A stretch of 64,000 nucleotides of DNA from Agapanthus africanus (taxonomy: Eukaryota > Streptophyta > Magnoliopsida > Asparagales > Amaryllidaceae): positions 109,732,045 to 109,796,044 of the forward strand of contig JASDDO010000006.1 of NCBI GenBank assembly GCA_030015575.1, read 5' to 3'. The translations under genes and the position numbers were made by a program. Positions 24,083-36,853 of this stretch are shown here, piece after piece (position 1 is the stretch's first letter; each line of letters opens with the position of its first letter). Below the pieces are notes generated by a model. That model saw nothing but the letters and a program-made list of their open reading frames with translations. It ran no database searches and was not told the origin of the DNA.

Positions 24083-24319
24083 ATGGCACGCCTTAATCAA
24101 GATAAAAATATTGATGTATTGACCGAACCTGCTTATTATGCTGAGCTCGGAAACGTTGGTTCCGCTCTATTTTATAATTGTTGTAAGTCTGAGCAGGAAA
24201 TAGGGGAATGCCAGGATTCCCATGCCACCCGATCGAAGAAAGAGCATGTTGATGTATCTTCTTCGGGTATGTTCGTTACTGATAACCGTTCTCACTGTGC
24301 TCTACGTCTTGAGTATTAG
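24083..24319 (+). pseudogene. Gag remnant of element D, internally deleted
   Basis: An ATG in the context AACCATGGCA follows a CT-rich run and opens 78 codons before a stop. The N-terminal residues recall the start of gag in J, but the capsid-like region and the zinc knuckle are absent, and the frame runs almost directly into the protease region. J has about 300 codons here, so about 700 bp have been deleted. Codons 30-78 have no recognisable domain. No functional nucleocapsid could be made. Confidence 0.65.
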
Positions 24320-27300
24320 ATACCGGATCAGGATCCCACATATGTAATCTGTTATATGGGCTAAGGAAAGGTAGAGAACTGGGAATGGGTGATAAAAATA
24401 TAAGAGTTGGAAATGGTGCAATTGTTGCAGCCAAATCAGTTGGCGAATATCACCTTGTATTACCAAGTGGTAATACATTGATTCTGAACGAATGTTATTA
24501 CATGCCGAACCTGATATGCAACATTATATCAGTCTCTTTATTAAGTAAAGAAGTATATAATTTTGTATTGCAGGATAATGTTATAAATATTTTCCTGAAT
24601 CAAAAGTTGATTGGATCAGGCACGTTGTGCAATGAAATATACGTTCTAAATCAAACCGCGGTTCTAAGTATACAGAACACACACAAGAGGAAGAGTTCAT
24701 AAATGAACGAATCCTTCTTGTGGCATTGTAAACTAGGTCATATCAATATGACACGACTAGCTAAGTTACATAAGGATAGATATTTGAATCCGTTCGAATT
24801 TTCATCTTATGAAACTTGCCAGTCATGTCTCAAAGGTAAGATGACCAAAACTCCGTTTACTGGACACGAAGAAAGAGCTACAGAACTCTTGGGACTAATA
24901 CATAGTGATGTATGCGGTCTCATGTCTACACATGCCAGAGATGGTTTCTCGTACTTCATTATATTCACTGACGATCTCTCAAGATTCGGACATGTGTTCC
25001 TGTTGAAACACAAGTCTGAAGCTTTTAAGAAATTCAAAGAATATAAGCATGAAGTTGAGAACCAGACGGGTAAAAGTATTAAAATCCTTCGATCTGATCG
25101 GGGAGGAGAATACTTGAACACGGAGTTCCTACATTATCTAAAAGAGAATGGGATTCTCTCTCTGCTTACTCCTCCGTATACACCATAGCACAACGGTGTA
25201 TCGGAGCGAAGGAATCGCATCCAATTAGATATGGTGCACTCTATGATGAGTACCGCTGAGTTACCTATTTCCTTTCGGGGTTATGCGCTTGAGACAGTTG
25301 CATACCTATTGAATCAAGTTTCATCTAAATCAGTGTCTACAACACCATATGAGATATGGAGTGGAAAGAGACCGTATCTTAAACGAGTTAAGATATGGGG
25401 TTGTCCGGCCTATGTCAAAAAACGAAATCCGGACAAACTCGAGGCACGATCAGTTCTTTGCAAGTTTGTAGGATATCCAAAGAATTCATAAGGATATATT
25501 TTCTACCACGCTGAGGAACAAAAGGTGTTTGTTTCTCAATACGCCACCTTTTTAGAAAAGGAATTTCTTGTAGAAGAAATTAGTGGCAAAGAGGTAAAGC
25601 TGGAAGAAGTTCCAGCCATACAAACTACAACTGATGATTTAATAGAACCAGAGGATTCAGTAGTCCTCGAAGAACCTCAGCCTCTCCGCCGATCTAGTAG
25701 GGTTCTTCATCCACCTGAGAGATACTACGGTTTTCTCATTGATGGTTGGAGCGAGAATTGCATCATGGAAGATGATGACCCAACTAGATTCGAGCAGGCC
25801 ATCACGAGTGGGGACTCTGTGAAATGGCTGGATGCAATGCGATCTGAGATGGAATCCATGTACACCAACAAAATATGGACTTTGGAAGATGCTCCTGAAG
25901 GGGTAAAACCCATCAGGAGCAAGTGGATCTTCAAGAAAAAACTTGGTGTAGATGGAAAAGTTGAGACTTTCAAAGCTAGACTTGTAGCAAAAGGTTTTCG
26001 TCAACGACCAGATGTGGATTATGATGAAACCTTTTCTCCAGTGGCTATGCTTAAATCCATCCGGATCCTACTTGCCATCGCTGCATACCATGACTATGAA
26101 ATCTGGCAGATGGACGTCAAGACCGCTTTTCTAAATGGTGATTTAGAAGAGAGCTTGTACATGACACAGCCAGAGGGCTTCGTGGATAGTGGGAACAGCG
26201 GAAAGGTGTGCAAGCTGCTTAAATCAATCTACAGGTTAAAATAGGCATCACGGAGTTGGAACATCTGTTTTGATGAAGCAGTCAAAGAGTTTGACTTCAT
26301 CAAAAACGTAGATGAACCTTGTGTATACAAGAAAGTTGCAGAGAGTAAGGTCGTCTTCCTCGTATTGTACGTGGATGACATACTCTTAACAGGAAATGAT
26401 GTTCTTATGCTGCACTCAGGCAAGCTCTTCTTATCACAAAGATTCTCAATGAAAGATCTAGATGATGCCTCCTACATCTTGAGGATCAAGATATATAGAG
26501 ATAGATCTAAACGGATGTTGGGATTGTCTCAATCCAGCTACATTGACACCATATTAAAGAGGTTTAGTATGGAAAATTCCAAGCGTATGAATTTACCCAC
26601 GATCTCAGGAATCACTCTCTCCAAAGAGATGTCTCCCAAGACTGATTTGGAGAGGACTCGCATGCAAGGGATACTCTATGCTTCGGCGGTAGGCTCTATC
26701 ATGTATGCGATGTTATGTACCAGACCTGATGTAGCATACGCATTAGGTGTAGTGAGTAGGTATCAAGCAGATCCTGAAGAGAATCACTGGACAGCTGTGA
26801 AGAACATTCTTAAGTACTTGAGAAGGACTAAAGAAATGTTCTTGGTGTATGGTAACGGTGAACTCCAAATGGATTCCTTTACCGATTCAAGCTTCCAGAG
26901 TGATAAGAACGACTCTAAGTCGGTCTCGGGTTTTGTCTTCACCCTCAATGGAGGGCGGTTTGTTGGAAGAGTTCCAAGCAAGAAACCGCGGCAGACTCGA
27001 CGATAGAGGCTGAATACATCGTTGCCAACGATACCGCCAAAGAGGCCGTCTGGATGAAGTTCATAACCGAACTTGGTGTGGTTCCATCTATTGAGCATCC
27101 AATACCTTTGTATTGTGATAACGATGGAGCAGTGGCTTTGGCCAAGGAACCCAGGTCCCATCAGCAATCCAGGCATATTCTGAGGCGGTATCACCTTATC
27201 CAGGAGATAGTTAATCGTCGGGAGATCGAGGTCGGGAGAGTTGACACGAAGAATAACACGACGGATCCACTCACGAAGGCCATACCCCAGAAACAATTTG

Positions 27301-27350
27301 AAAGACTTTTCGGGATGTTGGGTATGAGATACTACAACAACTGGCCTTAG
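24311..27350 (+). pseudogene. Pol remnant of element D: protease, integrase, RT, RNase H
   Basis: The order is that of Ty1/copia. Protease DTGSGSHIC is encoded at about 24314-24344, the pre-integrase zinc region (WHC..LGH..CQSC) from about 24720, and the integrase core (HSDVCG, RSDRGGEY, GVSERRN) at 24900-25220. RT carries YVDDILL at about 26365-26390 and the RNase H tail ends at 27350. Coding capacity is lost: in-frame stops fall at 24700, 25186, 25489 and 26242, and a frameshift near 26958 splits RNase H in the GGAVCW region. Identity to J is high throughout, so D belongs to the same copia lineage. C-to-T and G-to-A type changes are frequent among the stops (CAA/CAG to TAA/TAG), as expected in methylated repeats. 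Confidence 0.92.
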
Positions 27351-27364
27351 TGCAAGTGGGAGAT
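27350..27364 (+). other. Polypurine tract of element D
   Basis: GTGCAAGTGGGAGAT immediately precedes the 3' LTR, as in C1 and J. Confidence 0.82.
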
Positions 27365-29522
27365 TGTTAGTTGTATGTATGACCTAGAGGCCATTATTGT
27401 ACATGATTGTATATTATAGTGGATGCTTGGATATATATAGAGAGGACTTTCTTGCTCGACATGTAGTATGCTATTTGGTTGCTCTTTATCTTAACATGTA
27501 GACTTGTATTGTACTGTCTTTCTCTCACATGTTGATAAAGACCTTAGGATGTATACTTGACTACCAGGATTATGATGCAGATCATACTAGTGGGGCCAAG
27601 GTAGTCCATAAGTTCATCCTTTAATTGTTCCTAGTCGAGGGTGTATCGAGACGGGACATCGATATTCCGAAGTAGACTAGCGTATACGTTTCTTGACCCA
27701 TATGATGGGCGATAGATGATCCTACATCCATTGGTGTTTGACATCAAAGATTGTATACGGGAGCTCAGTAGAGACCAGGTACACCGAACAGGACTCGCCG
27801 AAAACTCCTAGATGTTATTATAACTATCGTCAGGTAGCAGTTCTCTGGTGACACTGGTACAAGTTAGTCTGTAGACCCGAGATCGTCATAGAGTCTTGTG
27901 TGATTCCCATTGTGCTTTGATTTCCACCCTACCATGTTCAAGAGAACGTGCAAACAGGTGGTTTTTGGGTACAATCCCGAGTCACATGGAGGCAATGAGC
28001 GATAGGAGGGGTTTCGTCTATCTCGGTATTGGGGTTGATGTTGCGCTGTGCTCGATTGGCCATAACAGGAAGTCCCTGGCCAGAGCTGATTATGAGATTT
28101 ACTAGTAAGTGTTATCGGTAGTTTCTCGACCCGTTATGAGCCTCATATCGGCATGACTTATCAAGTTATTGGGGTCTGATGTTTACCACCCCCAGACTAG
28201 ATATGCGACATATTAGACGAAGAGACCGGACTGTGCGGTAGTGTTACTTATTGGATTCACGGGAGTATGAGCAGGCTTGCTTGTTGATCTTCTGATCGCT
28301 CAATACCCGGGTAGCCGTTACGTCCAGCTAGTACCGCTGACGGCTTGTGGGTAACTGATATGATCATTACCGGGGTATTGACGAGTTTTTAGAGTCCTAT
28401 ACAGAGGTTTCCTGGCTCAAGCGAAACGAAGTAGGGCACATATGTGATATGTGCGGGACCGAGATTAATACGTATATGTGATACCGTATTCTTATCTCAC
28501 GATATGTGATATCGGTCGGTTATATATGATATAGCCGGGTTATCGAATCAAGTGTTGATTCGATAAGTTGATATAAATGATATTAGTCGGTTATATGTGA
28601 TATAGCTGGATTATTAAATCAAGTGTTGATTTAATAATTTAATGTATGATTATATATTTGATATATTAATATATATTGACTAATATTAGCTCACTTAAGA
28701 ATTTCTTTTTCTCACTTATACATTTAATATATATGTGATATATATTAATGTATTTGTTCTTTGTGTCATGCTTGATGATATATTGTACATGGGTGTATGA
28801 GACTCGTACCATACTTAAGATAATTAAGATAAATATTTATTTAGAGAATATACAAAATTAGGTGGAATTTGTCATGACTTATGAAGCTTGGAGAAGCTTG
28901 TGGAAACCATTGACCTGGTCTACTAATTTTGTTTTACTTTAGATATTTATTAACCCAACCATTATCTTTAGACATGGTTAAGTCTCTACATGAGTTATAT
29001 ATGATATTTTCTCACCCATGGTTGCCATTCTATTCTTGACTTCTTCTTCTTCATCTCATTAGAGCTCTCTAGGTTTTCTTGAGGTGAAGAAAGAGAGTGA
29101 GAAAAATTATTCCAAAGTGAGCAAAATTCCTACTTCATCAATCTAAACTAGACTAGCCATTTAGTATAGGTTGTTTGCTTCACTAATTCTCAATTAGTGA
29201 AGAGATAGCTTGAGTTAGAGTCTCCTCGACGTAAATCATCTTCGGCCTCGAAGATCTTTGAGCAAGCTCATTCTTTTCGCCTAATGGAGCCTTAGGAGAG
29301 TCCGGAAGACCACTACTTGAAGCGAAGGGACTACTATACGGAGCTTTAGAAGTGAAGGACCGGTCTACAAAGGTTGTATTCCTTATTCACTTAGTGTAAA
29401 GTTGTTTACATGTTAGCTCAACCATAATTCTCTAGTTAGATCCTTGGTTTAGGGTTTCCTAGCACTATAAAAATTACATGCTAGATGCCTTAGAAAACAT
29501 GATGAGGGTGCTAAGGAACCCA
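27365..29522 (+). repeat. 3' LTR of element D
   Basis: It starts TGTTAGTTGTATG and ends GGAACCCA. Its last 680 bp match 4044-4726. The interior carries the block shared by all copia LTRs here, for example GACTCGCCG near 27793. At its right end the minus-strand integrase of H begins. Confidence 0.88.
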
Positions 29523-29915
29523 GCCGCAAACTTACAAAGTACTGAGCGTGCCTCGAGCTTGTCTGCATGCTGCTTTTTGACAAAAGCTGGACATCCTCAT
29601 ATCTTTATATACTTAAGATAGAGTTTCTTCCCACTCCACACTTCATATGGTGTGGTAGGCACAGACTTAGTAAGAACCTTGTTCAAAAGATATGCAGCAC
29701 ATTCCAGTGCATAACCCCCAAAAGGATCACGGTAACTCAGCGTTACTCATCATGGAACGTACCATATCCAATAAGGTACAGTTCCGCCTTTCCGATACAC
29801 CGTTGTGTTGAGGTGTTAATGAAGGAGTAAACTGAGAGAGAATTCCAATCTTTTTTAAGCAATCCAGGAACTCGGCACTTAAGTATTCACCACCTCGATC
29901 AGATCTAAATGTCTT
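29523..29915 (-). pseudogene. Integrase fragment of element H
   Basis: The minus strand encodes the second half of a copia integrase core with RSDRGGEYL, the QHNGVSERRN segment and a MVRSMMSNAELP-type run, followed after frame damage by the YALE..AAYLLNKV and YEVWSGKK regions. The fragment is cut by element D on one side and solo LTR G2 on the other. It has no start or stop of its own and is not functional. Confidence 0.88.
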
Positions 29916-30729
29916 GACCCTGGCCATCTACCGTGACCGTATGCGGAACAAAATTTTTATAAAACTGGCGCTAGAACAACCCCATAATACGGATCTACCA
30001 TTAACCTTAATCTAGCAAACATAATGAGGAGTTAAGAATGGTTATACCGAATGATCCGTGTCCTTCGGTCTTTAACCATCTTGTCTAGCTCCTAGAGGCC
30101 ACCATGATCAAGCTTGACCGCCAGTCTCCCTCCATCGAAAATGATCCACCTGAGAATTTGTAGTTCGAGCTCCAACCTCATAATCGAGGTAACTAGGATA
30201 CCTAGTTCGCCAAACTAGATAGCGTAGAGGATGTAGAGTCTAATGATGGATTAATTTGTCTCCAAACACCCTAGGTTTCTCAACACATAAGACTTGAAGG
30301 GTGGAGGTAGAAGAAGAAGTTTGAGGAGATGGGAGTGTGAAGCAACTAAAGAAAATGGCTAAGTGTTGTGTGAGCTCAAGAATGAATCATACCTCCAAAA
30401 TATCTCACCACATAAACAAATATCAAGCATGCCAAAATAGTGAACCATGAGTCACCCCATGAGTCACCACAAAGTCATGCTTGAATAAATGCCAATCAAT
30501 CCCTCATCATCCACCTCATTAACCATTTAACTTAAATGGTTAAAAACTAAATGAGGTTTCTTCTAGAAGCATCTTGTAATAAATTTTAAGAATACCCATC
30601 ATCCGTATATACATACCCGTATCCGTATTCCGAAAAATATGAATACAAAGAGACGAAAATAATCGAATAATATAATACTAGAATCCGGCTTAAACCAAAT
30701 CCCACTAGTATTATCCGTCTGAATCATGA

Positions 30730-30749
30730 TACGTGCACAAGTGCACGTA
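30730..30749 (-). other. LTR hairpin in G2 (9-bp stem)
   Basis: On the minus strand it reads TACGTGCACTTGTGCACGTA, a perfect palindrome. It lies at the same LTR position as the hairpins of J and C1 and differs from J at two base pairs, both changed on both arms. Confidence 0.78.
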
Positions 30750-31121
30750 TATGATCGAACCCTGCTGTAAAACCATACGGCCTCAATATCGTTTCGCCCG
30801 AAACAGGGAAACCTTCTGTGTGGGACTCTAAAGACTCGTCAATACACTGGCAGTGGGTTTAACCACAAGCACGTCGGCGGCACTAGCTGTACGTAACGGC
30901 TACCCAGGTATTGAACGAAAGGAAGGCCGACGAGCAAACTCATCCGAACCCCTACTGAGCATGTCCGTGACAATATTTGTACAGTCCAGTCAATTCGTCT
31001 AAAAGTATCGCATATCAGGTTTAAGGGGTGGATAAAGTCAGACCCCTAATAACGCGATATTTCGTGTCCGTATGAAGCACATCACCAACTGAGAAACTAT
31101 TGATCCATATCAGTAATTCTC

Positions 31122-33560
31122 TGTAGGGTTCCTAGGCACACTAAGGAGGTCTCACAAGGCATCAACCATGCCAATTTCAAACTCAACGGGTGCCGAGAAA
31201 CCCTAATACGGATCGTTGGCTAGATATATAGGCGATAACAATAACTAGTAAACAACTTTATGGATTAGGGTTTCGATTCGTTCGGATTTCAAACTCCGTC
31301 TACGCATCGCCTAAGGCTCTAGCTAGGCTCTGATACCACTGTAGGGTTCCTAGGCACACTAAGAAGGTCTCACAAGGCATCAACCATGCCAATTTCAAAC
31401 TCAACGGGTGCCGAGAAACCCTAATACGGATCGTTGGCTAGATATATAGGCGATAACAATAACTAGTAAACAACTTTACTAATAAAGAACGGAAATACAA
31501 CCTTTGTAGATCCGGTCCTCCACCTCCACGTCTCCGTAATGAAGTCCTCTCCGCTGTCCAAATGAAATCCCGGGCTCAAGCGTCGGCTTCATCGGAGAAA
31601 TGGGCGGGCAAGGTCGTCGGCTTCGTGCCGAAGATGATCTATGTCGAGGCATCACTAGATCAAGCTCCCACTTCACCAAGTCATGAAACTTGTGAAGAAA
31701 ACACACTCTACTACTTGGCAAGAGGTAGAGGATGAAGAAATAGGAAGTGGGTTCACTTTAGAATTGGATTTCTCACTCATTTCATCAAGTCACCATTGAT
31801 GAAGTGAAGCTTTCTTCATTGAAGAAGATGAAGAAGAAGAAGAAAGAATATGATAAGTATTATTGAAAAAGGATAAATAATATGAATACTTATCATATCC
31901 TAACCTTGGTTAGGTGTAGAGAATAGACCATGGTAAGGTTTAATGGTTAAGGGTTAAGCATGAGACAAAATGGTCATGTAGTCAAAGCTTCATGAAGTTT
32001 CAACTACAAACAAAGAAAGCCACCATTTTTCTTTATGCTTAATATTTTTCCAAAAAGAATAAATAGATAAATAAATGAGAAAAGGAAATGAAACCCTAAC
32101 CACTTAAGTAACCATGGTTTAATTCTTTACACAAACCCAAACTAGCATGTATCATCAAACATGATACAATCTTGTGCACAAAAAATATATCATATATACA
32201 ATGTGCACAAACAAGTGAGAAATTCATTTAAAAGTGAACCGATACTAGTTAATGCAAAGTAATATATCAAATATATAATTATATATTAAATCATTAAATC
32301 AACACTTGATTTAACGATCCGGTCATATCGCATATAACCGACTAGTATCCTATGTATCGGCTTATCGAATCAATTCTTGATTCGATATCTAGGTTATATC
32401 GCATATAACTAATCGATACATTCATCGCGAGAATAGAATACGGTATCACATACACGCATTATTCTCGGTCCCGCACATATCTCATATGCGCTCCTATTTC
32501 GTTTTGCTTGAGCCAGGAAACCTCTGTGTAGGACTCTAAAGACTCGTCAATACGCCAGCAGCAGGTGATGATCATATCAAACACCCACAAGCCGCAAGCG
32601 GTCTGCTAAACGTAACGGACACCCGGGTATTGAGCGATCAGAAGATCGACGAGCAAGCCCGCTCACACTCCAGTGAATCCAACCAGTAACACTTAACGTA
32701 CAGTCCGGTCTGTTCGTCTGATATGTCGCATATCTCGCCTAGGGGTGGTAAACGTCAGACCCCAATAGCTCGATAAGTCGTGTCGATATGAGGTCTATAA
32801 CAATTCGAGAAACTACTGGTAACACTTACCAGTATATCTCAGCAACCCTGGCCAGGGATTTCCTGTTATAACCAATCGAACACAGCGCAACATCAACCCC
32901 CTATACAGGGAGAGACGAATCCCCTCCTATCGCTCATTGCCTCCATGTGACTCGGGACTGTACCCAAAAACCACCGTTTTGCACGCCCTCTTGGACGTGG
33001 TAAGGTGGAAATCAAAGCACAGTGGGAACCACAAAAGAATCTATGACGATCTCGGGTCAACAGACTACTCTGTACCAGTGTCACCAGAGAACTGCCATCT
33101 GACGTAAGGTATAATACCATCTGGGAGTTCTCGGCGAGTCCGTCCAGTGTACCCAGTCTCTACTGAGCACCCGTATATCTCCTCTGATGTCAAACACCAA
33201 TGGATATAGGATCATCCATCGCCCATCTGTATGGGTCGAGAAGGTACACGCTAGTCTACTCTGGTATATCGATGCCCCGTCTCGATATACCCACGACTAG
33301 GGACTTTGAAGGATGTACTTATGGACTACCATGTCCCCACTAGTATGATCCGCATCATAGTCCAGGTAGTCAAGTACACATCCTAAGGGCTTTACCAACA
33401 TGTAACTGAGAGACAATTAGTATACACGTTAAGGTAAAGAGTAACCAGATAGCATACTATCATGTCGAGCAAGAAAGTCCTTCCTATATATGTCCCAGCA
33501 TCCACTACAATATACATCCAATGTACAGTAATGGCCTCTAGGGCATACATATAACTAACA
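31122..33560 (-). mobile_element. Element B2: internally deleted copia element
   Basis: Flanked by TTCTC at 31117-31121 and 33561-33565. On the minus strand it has a full 5' LTR (31340-33560), a PBS at 31326-31339 (TGGTATCAGAGCC sense), only 79 bp of internal sequence (31261-31339), and then the last 139 bp of the 3' LTR (31122-31260). Nearly the whole interior and most of the 3' LTR are gone, with the junction at CAACTTTA/TGGATT (31260/31261). This is a single deletion after insertion, not unequal LTR recombination, which would have left one clean LTR like B1. Confidence 0.85.
31340..33560 (-). repeat. 5' LTR of B2
   Basis: TGTAGGGTTCC to TATAACTAACA, 2221 bp, homologous over its whole length to solo LTR B1. 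Its first 139 bp are repeated at 31122-31260 as the remnant of the other LTR. Confidence 0.88.
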
Positions 33561-34302
33561 TTCTCTTCCACCTTGCCCAAGGATTTCTGGTGATGGTCAC
33601 CCGTGCACAACGCGACATTAACCCTCAATACCGGAAGAGACGAATCCCCGATGATCCGCTCACTGCCTCCATGTCGCTTGGGACTATACCCAACTAAAAC
33701 CTGTTTGCACGACTCCTTTGAGCCGTGGTAGGATAGTAATCAAAGCATAGTGAGAACTCACACGAGACAAATGACGATCTCAGGTCGACAGACTAACATG
33801 TACACATGTCACCTGGGAACTGCTGTCTGACAATATGTATAATACCATCTAGCATGTTCCCGGCGAGTCCGTCCAGTGTACTCATAACCCAATGAGCACC
33901 TGTATACTATCTTAGGTGACTGACTAACACCAATGGCTTGTGAGACCGGCCACCGCCCCTCGTCGGGGTCTCGATAAATATACACTAGTCTATTCCGGAG
34001 TATCGATGCCCAGTCTCGATACTCCCGCGACTAGGGACATTTAAGGATGTGCTTATAGACCACCCAGCTCCCACGTATATGATCGCCATCATAATGCTGG
34101 TAGTTAAGCAAGAATCCTATAGGCTCTATCAATATGTAATAGTGATATGTAATACCACATAATGCATGTACATGATAAAGGAAAACCATATAGCATACTA
34201 TCATTTTGAGTAAGACTGTTCTATCAGTATAGGTCCTCCCTCAATCATCATAATCACCTGCATGTGATTGCAATAACTGTCTTGAAGGCACTATAGCCAA
34301 CA

Positions 34303-35475
34303 ACTACATCGCTTACAAATGTAAAATCATAACCTTCTTTAGATAGTAAAGATACAGAGATGATATAACACGTCAAACTAGGCACACACAAACAGTTATG
34401 TAAAATCAAAATGTGTCCACTTGTCAATCCTAGGTGATATTCCCCTACGGATATAGCATCCACGCTCGTTCCGTTAGCAACCCTGAGGGTCATATCACAT
34501 GCCTTGATAACTCTATGGTTTCTCAGGGTGTGTAATGAATTACAGATATGAGATCCTGATCCGGTACCTAGGTAGTAGAGTTAATTGACAAACAGTTTTC
34601 AATCATAAACACACCTAAAGCCGAAACCACAACGTGCTTCGAATCCTGGTTTCTGGCTCTCCAAGCCCTGCAGTCCTTTCAATGGCCTTTCTTATGACAA
34701 TAGAAACATTCCTCCTTCCCTACCGTCGGCCCCGAAACTTTTGCCTTGCCCTTTCCCTCTACTTTACTGACATCGCCTTTCGGCTTGGTAAGGGCCTTCT
34801 TCTTCTTCTCTTTGGCTTTCGTCTTGGATCTAGAAAAGAAAGGTTCCCCAATAAGCAGAGCGGGTGTCTCCCTGATTTTCTGTAGGGTGTCATCTGCACT
34901 CCTCAACATGTTGAGAAGTTCTGGAAGTGTAACTTTCTTCCCTTGAATATTGAAATTCAAGATAAACTAGGCGTAGGTAGAGGGGGACTGTAAAATCAAG
35001 TTTGTATATAACGCATTCTGCAACGTGGTCCCAAGGTCCGCGAGCTCTTCAATATAGCTGAACATCTTAAGGACGTGGTCCCCTACAGATGACCCGAAAC
35101 CAATCTCGCCTAAAACAATTTTTTCGAGGTCTCATATCATGCGATATGAGATTGCTCTCCATATAAATCCTTGGTATGGCGGAAGATAGAAGCCAAGTCC
35201 ATCTTCTCGTGCCGCCTCTGGTGTTCATTATCCATTGAGGCCAGCATGAGGCACTTGGCTTTCGCACTGTCAATTTTCCATGTCTTACGGATCTCAATAT
35301 CCACGATGCTGGAATGTGGACCTGGGACGGCGGGGGCTTTAGCAGTAAGGAGGTAGCCCATTTTCTCATAAGTTATGGCCATCTGGACAATCCTTAGCTA
35401 ATCTTTATAGTTTGGCCCCATCAATTTATTTTTATCTAGTAGTAACTTAAGCCTAGTCAAATTGGTCGCTGCCAT
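34303..35475 (-). pseudogene. Gag and protease start of element H
   Basis: The gag frame can be followed from an ATG at 35475-35473 (MAATNLTRLKLLL) through the gag domain (the GYLLTAKAPAVPGP and MDNEHQRRHE segments) to a CCHC knuckle beginning CFYCHKKGH near 34690. It is broken by an in-frame TAG soon after the start and by several frameshifts. At the protease the Trp codon before the active site is TAG, and a 7-bp deletion removes the catalytic Asp codon near 34575. The frame ends where solo LTR G2 begins. This copy is the only one in the window with an ATG at the apparent original gag start, useful when judging the start in J. Confidence 0.85.
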
Positions 35476-36548
35476 TAGGAGAGAGAAGAAAACACTCAGC
35501 ATGATACTCTTGCAAGTCTAGATTGGTTATTAGTTTATCTAAACACGATGGTTCCCATTGTTTCTCAAATCCTCCTTCAAACCATAAAAGAAGAATTAGT
35601 CGGGATTAATCACCCTACAATTCTTGCTTAACCTTTCGACCAGGCTAGTGTCGGTACTTCGAGAGATTTTCCAATGCTTTCGCGAAGTTCCTTAATTACA
35701 TAACATCTTTTCCCTGGAGGCGTAACCCCGCTAACACCGTTCTAGACACCTACTTGGTTTATAGCATTGATTGTGAAATGAAAAATTCTCCTAAGTAATA
35801 AAACTCACGGTGGGATCGGGATCTCATTATTATCGTGTGACAACTTTGAAGGAATCCTACCAAAATCATCACTTCAGATGGTATGCAAAACTAGCAAGTT
35901 TTTTTTTCCTTTGAAACTCCCGATGTAGATTTTTGCCCTAAGCTCTTATGACCTTGACGAAGGCCAACATATCATAAGATGCAAATCAAGTTCTATCCGT
36001 CATTGTGCAGGTTAATTTGAACCCATTCGTACAAACTCTTGACGAAGGCCAAAATAGCTGTACGACTGTCCCAAATTAATGCATTTATCTATGCTACAGG
36101 TGAATACCCAACAGCTACCAATCACTATGCCTTGGCGAAGGTCAAAATATATAGCTTGAATACTACTGAATACCCATCTGAAATGACGGAGGGTTACGGC
36201 TGGTTTTGGCGAACACCGTGAACGTAATGAACTTGATATAGTCGAAGGAACCATGATAGCTTTTAAAAGAAGTGGTTTAGGCTCCGCATTTAAAAGTTGC
36301 TTTTGAAAAAAACCGAGTGGTTTTGAAATTGTTCCAACGATTTAGCTTTGGTTTGTTTTCTTTGCATTAATCAATATTAATGCGGTCTCATCATTTAACC
36401 CAATTATTGCATAAAGAAACGAAAACAGAACGTCCGCTTATGCCATCCGCATTCGCCATGGGGCCCCGTCATGCGCCGTTAGGTTAATTAACGGCAGAGC
36501 GGGGTCTGAACTAACGCGGGTGCAAAACATAAGCAACGTTTATTATAT

Positions 36549-36551
<3 letters not shown>

Positions 36552-36599
<48 letters not shown>
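36552..36599. repeat. (AT)n microsatellite
   Basis: About 24 uninterrupted AT dinucleotides in the H leader. Likely variable between individuals. Confidence 0.95.
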
Positions 36600-36601
<2 letters not shown>

Positions 36602-36853
36602 ATTCGTCTCACGTGATAATAGGCATTCCAGATCACAGATGAATATATTGGATATAATAGGATTTCCGTGTTTTGTTTTAGCCTAGAACGAAAGACGGAT
36701 TCCACGGTCGTGATGAATAGGCAAAACCCCACCCTAGACCCCTACGGGCACGGCAAACTACCCGCCAAATTCTCGAAATGAAGCAACCTCCCTCAATAAA
36801 ATGAGTAGGCCACTCGCACTTCAAGAACCCGGTAGTTTGTGCACTCCACCTTG

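Larger units (their letters stand above)
4044..29522 (+). mobile_element. Copia element D (Angela-like), decayed and repeatedly invaded
   Basis: This is the reassembled span of one plus-strand copia element. Its visible parts are the 5' LTR tail (4044-4726), PBS (4731-4743), leader (4744-6954, 18703-18949 and 23806 to about 24080), gag remnant (24083-24319), pol remnant (24311-27350) and 3' LTR (27365-29522). Three insertions interrupt it: G at the left, B1 (which holds C1) at 6955-18702, and E at 18950-23800. The two overlapping LTR parts differ at roughly 4-5 percent of sites by eye, far more than the LTR pairs of C1, J or Athila, as expected for the host of those insertions. D itself interrupts the minus-strand integrase of H at 29522/29523. 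Its left target site is outside the window. Confidence 0.85.
29916..34302 (-). mobile_element. Solo LTR G2, truncated, split by B2
   Basis: Two parts, about 29916-31121 and 33566-34302, match the LTR of element G from about its 14th base to its end ATAGCCAACA. The LTR text stops at 31121 and resumes at 33566, on either side of B2. The first 13-15 bases of the LTR are missing, no target-site duplication is seen, and the H pol text on the two sides is not contiguous (about 490 bp lost). A solo LTR with a deletion running into flanking H sequence explains all three facts. Confidence 0.8.

Noticed and set aside
36552..36599. AT-rich run as a replication origin or matrix attachment site
   Set aside because: It is a pure (AT)n microsatellite inside an element leader; nothing else supports such a role.
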